A stretch of DNA of 24,056 bases, taken from positions 1-24,056 of the forward strand of contig JAHFTN010000005.1 of NCBI GenBank assembly GCA_023269365.1. Direction: 5' to 3'. Source of the stretch: Chlamydiota bacterium (GTDB taxonomy: Bacteria > Chlamydiota > Chlamydiia > Chlamydiales > Rhabdochlamydiaceae). Positions 22,938 to 24,056 of this stretch are shown one piece after another. The notes beneath the pieces are model-generated. The model saw only the letters and a program-made list of their open reading frames with translations. It ran no database searches and was not told the origin of the DNA. The position numbers and the translations under genes are program-made. How positions within the stretch are numbered: position 1 is the stretch's first letter; each line of letters begins with the position of its first letter.

Positions 22938-23128
22938 TAACATGGGGAAAAGTAAGGCTCCTTCTTATTTTATACTAACACTCAACAGATGCAGAATTAA
23001 TTAAAAATTAATAACTTCAAGTGTTATTTAAGTGGCTGCCAATCAAAGACAGCCCCATGCCGAGACACATAACCTAGGCCAGAATAAGGAAGATGAGCCC
23101 CTCCTACAAGGAAATGCTCCTCATAGGA
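22938..23128. other. Gene-free stretch between the lipoprotein and HTH genes
   Basis: The two genes converge here. AAGGAGC near 22919 could pair with GCTCCTT at 22957 before a T-rich segment, a weak terminator with a long loop. Nothing else convincing is seen. Confidence 0.3.
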
Positions 23129-23470
23129 TCAACAGACAGCAATACATCCTTTGCGTCTAAATATACCCGTCTTGGCTCGTGGTTTTCTAACCCGAATCTC
23201 AACTTCGCATCCGAGAACAGAAAGGTAGTGAAGGAGGGTATCTGTACTGAACTGAGATAGGCGACCTGTGACTAACATAGAGACTTTTGGCTGAGTAATG
23301 CCCAGTTTTTTCGCTACCTCTTGTTGAGAAAGTTCACTTTTTTTAATAAGAGTGCTGACCTGATCTAAAAGACTCGCTCTAGCCAGTAGTTCATCAGCAT
23401 TATCAAGCTCAAGAGCTGCAAAAATGTTTCCTTCGGTAATCTCGTAATCTGTTTCTTTTGCCTTAGCCAT
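23129..23470 (-). CDS. XRE-type HTH antitoxin
   Basis: This is a 113-residue protein with a helix-turn-helix at 48-70 (LSQQEVAKKLGITQPKVSMLVTGR), typical of the XRE regulators paired with HigB/Gp49-type toxins. The pseudogene remnant overlaps its start, reading on the same strand, in the usual toxin-first order. It ends in a short basic, Cys-containing tail (RRKGCIAVC) that is not part of the family core. It appears intact while the toxin is frameshifted. Confidence 0.85.
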   Translation of the reverse strand: MAKAKETDYEITEGNIFAALELDNADELLARASLLDQVSTLIKKSELSQQEVAKKLGITQPKVSMLVTGRLSQFSTDTLLHYLSVLGCEVEIRVRKPRAKTGIFRRKGCIAVC

Positions 23471-23787
23471 TTTTACCTCTCCTATTTTTCCAATCTTTAT
23501 ACATCTCTTCAGCTAGTTTTAATCTAGATCGGACCAACTCTATATCCTGTTTCGGGGTCTTTATGCCCTTCTTGCTCTTCTTTTGAAACACATGTAACAG
23601 CCACTATTTCTGCAAATCGCACTGTGTAGACGGCTCTGAAGGTCCCCTCGCCATGATCCATCACAAGCTCTACAACACTAGATCCACCAAATCCACTCAG
23701 CGGCTTACCTATATCTGGAAACTTGCCTTTTTGTGCCTGGGAAAGGCCAAATCCAAAATCCCTTTTCACTTCATCCGGCATATCCAT
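23463..23787 (-). pseudogene. Gp49/HigB-type toxin gene broken by a frameshift
   Basis: The intact reading starts MDMPDEVKRDFGFGLSQAQ and follows the Gp49/DUF891 toxin through GKPLSGFGGSSVVEL and RAVYTVRFAEIVAV (about residue 62). Then the frame changes near 23595: the next frame encodes HVFQKKSKKGIKTPKQDIEL, then VRSRLKLAEEMYKDW to a TAA at 23463. A family member would read RFAxxVYVLHVFQKKS here, so two bases are missing from a Leu codon. In the frame of the start a stop follows 27 codons later. The complete ancestral protein would be about 110 residues. The N-terminus may also be shortened: family members begin roughly 10-15 residues earlier, and a TGA stands just upstream. Confidence 0.82.
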
Positions 23788-23903
23788 TATGTCTTTCGGT
23801 AGTGTAACATCGTTTCTGTAAATTCAGATAACTGGATTTGGCTCAGATAGAAAAGTGCTGAGCAAAAAGTGGTCTCAGAAGAATCTCGACTACTATAGAG
23901 GGA

Positions 23904-24004
23904 ATTGCAAAACTAAGAAAAAGAGACGATTTTTCGGGGGGGGGTGATAGGTTCAATTTTATTTTTCACCCCGAAAAATCGTCTCTTTTTCTTAGTTCTG
24001 TAAT
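23904..24004. repeat. Long hairpin with a perfect 29-bp stem
   Basis: Arms at 23911-23939 and 23969-23997 are exact reverse complements (containing AAGAAAAAGAGACGATTTTT) around a 29-base loop, with near-matching flanks ATTGCAAAACTAAG/CTTAGTTCTGTAAT. The run of nine G (23936-23944) sits at the loop edge. It lies upstream of the frameshifted toxin gene and is not followed by an obvious T-run. Likely a MITE-like or REP-type repeat; no second copy is in this window. Confidence 0.7.
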
Positions 24005-24056
24005 TTTATGTGAAAAATGGCCCTAGTCTTCGTAAGCTGCTTAGTATAAAACACTT

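Noticed and set aside
23524..23787. Complete 87-residue toxin as the functional form
   Set aside because: The last 27 residues do not match the family and the lost frame continues with the correct family end, so the short form is a frameshift product.
1..24056. tRNA or rRNA genes
   Set aside because: No T-loop-like GTTCRA with matching acceptor stem and no rRNA-like stretch was found by eye; a tRNAscan run would be decisive.

Overview
The window looks like a chromosomal segment of a chlamydia-related bacterium (order Parachlamydiales in the broad sense). From memory, the order of core genes matches the Chlamydia trachomatis htrB - ybbR - ybbP - cydA - cydB block (CT010-CT014). Here the cydB/cydA pair faces the cdaA (ybbP) - ybbR pair across a short divergent region, with an htrB/lpxL-type acyltransferase further along. 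Between the core genes lie genes typical of amoeba-associated chlamydiae: an F-box/LRR-like protein, an EndoU-type RNase with a eukaryote-like N-terminus, Inc-like membrane proteins and several toxin-antitoxin modules. No rRNA, tRNA or CRISPR array was seen.

Layout. 1-454 (-) is the 5' part of thymidine kinase. 473-633 is a palindromic repeat (family A). 727-1808 (+) holds a GNAT acetyltransferase and a small protein with a Cys-rich tail. 1809-2494 is gene-poor, with a decayed gene relic, a 175-bp palindromic repeat (family B) and a perfect 33-bp-stem hairpin. 2495-3388 (-) is an RDD membrane protein, with the second, inverted family-B copy on its other side (3433-3607). 3642-4823 (-) is the EndoU-like protein. 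4895-7287 (-) is cydAB. 7466-10649 (+) is cdaA-ybbR-glycosyltransferase, joined by ATGA overlaps. 10664-11766 (+) is a toxin-antitoxin-like pair (wHTH-nucleotidyltransferase plus HEPN) behind two operator palindromes. 11793-13043 (-) is the F-box/LRR-like gene and 13253-13852 (+) an Inc-like gene. 13865-14616 (-) is a DUF4258/HTH toxin-antitoxin pair. 14795-16730 (+) is htrB-rsmE. 16753-17760 (-) is a membrane protein with a 2H-phosphoesterase-like C-terminus. 17855-18258 is a cluster of three repeats: a MITE with a 5-bp target duplication, a perfect 34-bp dyad, and the second family-A copy. 18328-21410 (+) is antiporter - small membrane protein - LicD-like protein - xerD. 21561-22937 (+) is a P5-like/DUF3892 protein and a lipoprotein. 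23129-23787 (-) is an XRE antitoxin with a frameshifted Gp49/HigB toxin. 23904-24004 is a long hairpin.

How the genes relate. The core parts cover microaerobic respiration (cytochrome bd), c-di-AMP synthesis and its regulator, lipid A/LPS assembly, 16S rRNA methylation, cation/proton exchange and chromosome dimer resolution. The rest looks like host-interaction and mobile cargo inserted at operon boundaries. The strongest candidates for something undescribed are the EndoU-domain protein with a CDK-site/NLS-like N-terminus, the membrane-anchored 2H-like protein, the self-regulated wHTH-MNT/HEPN module, and the palindromic MITE families.
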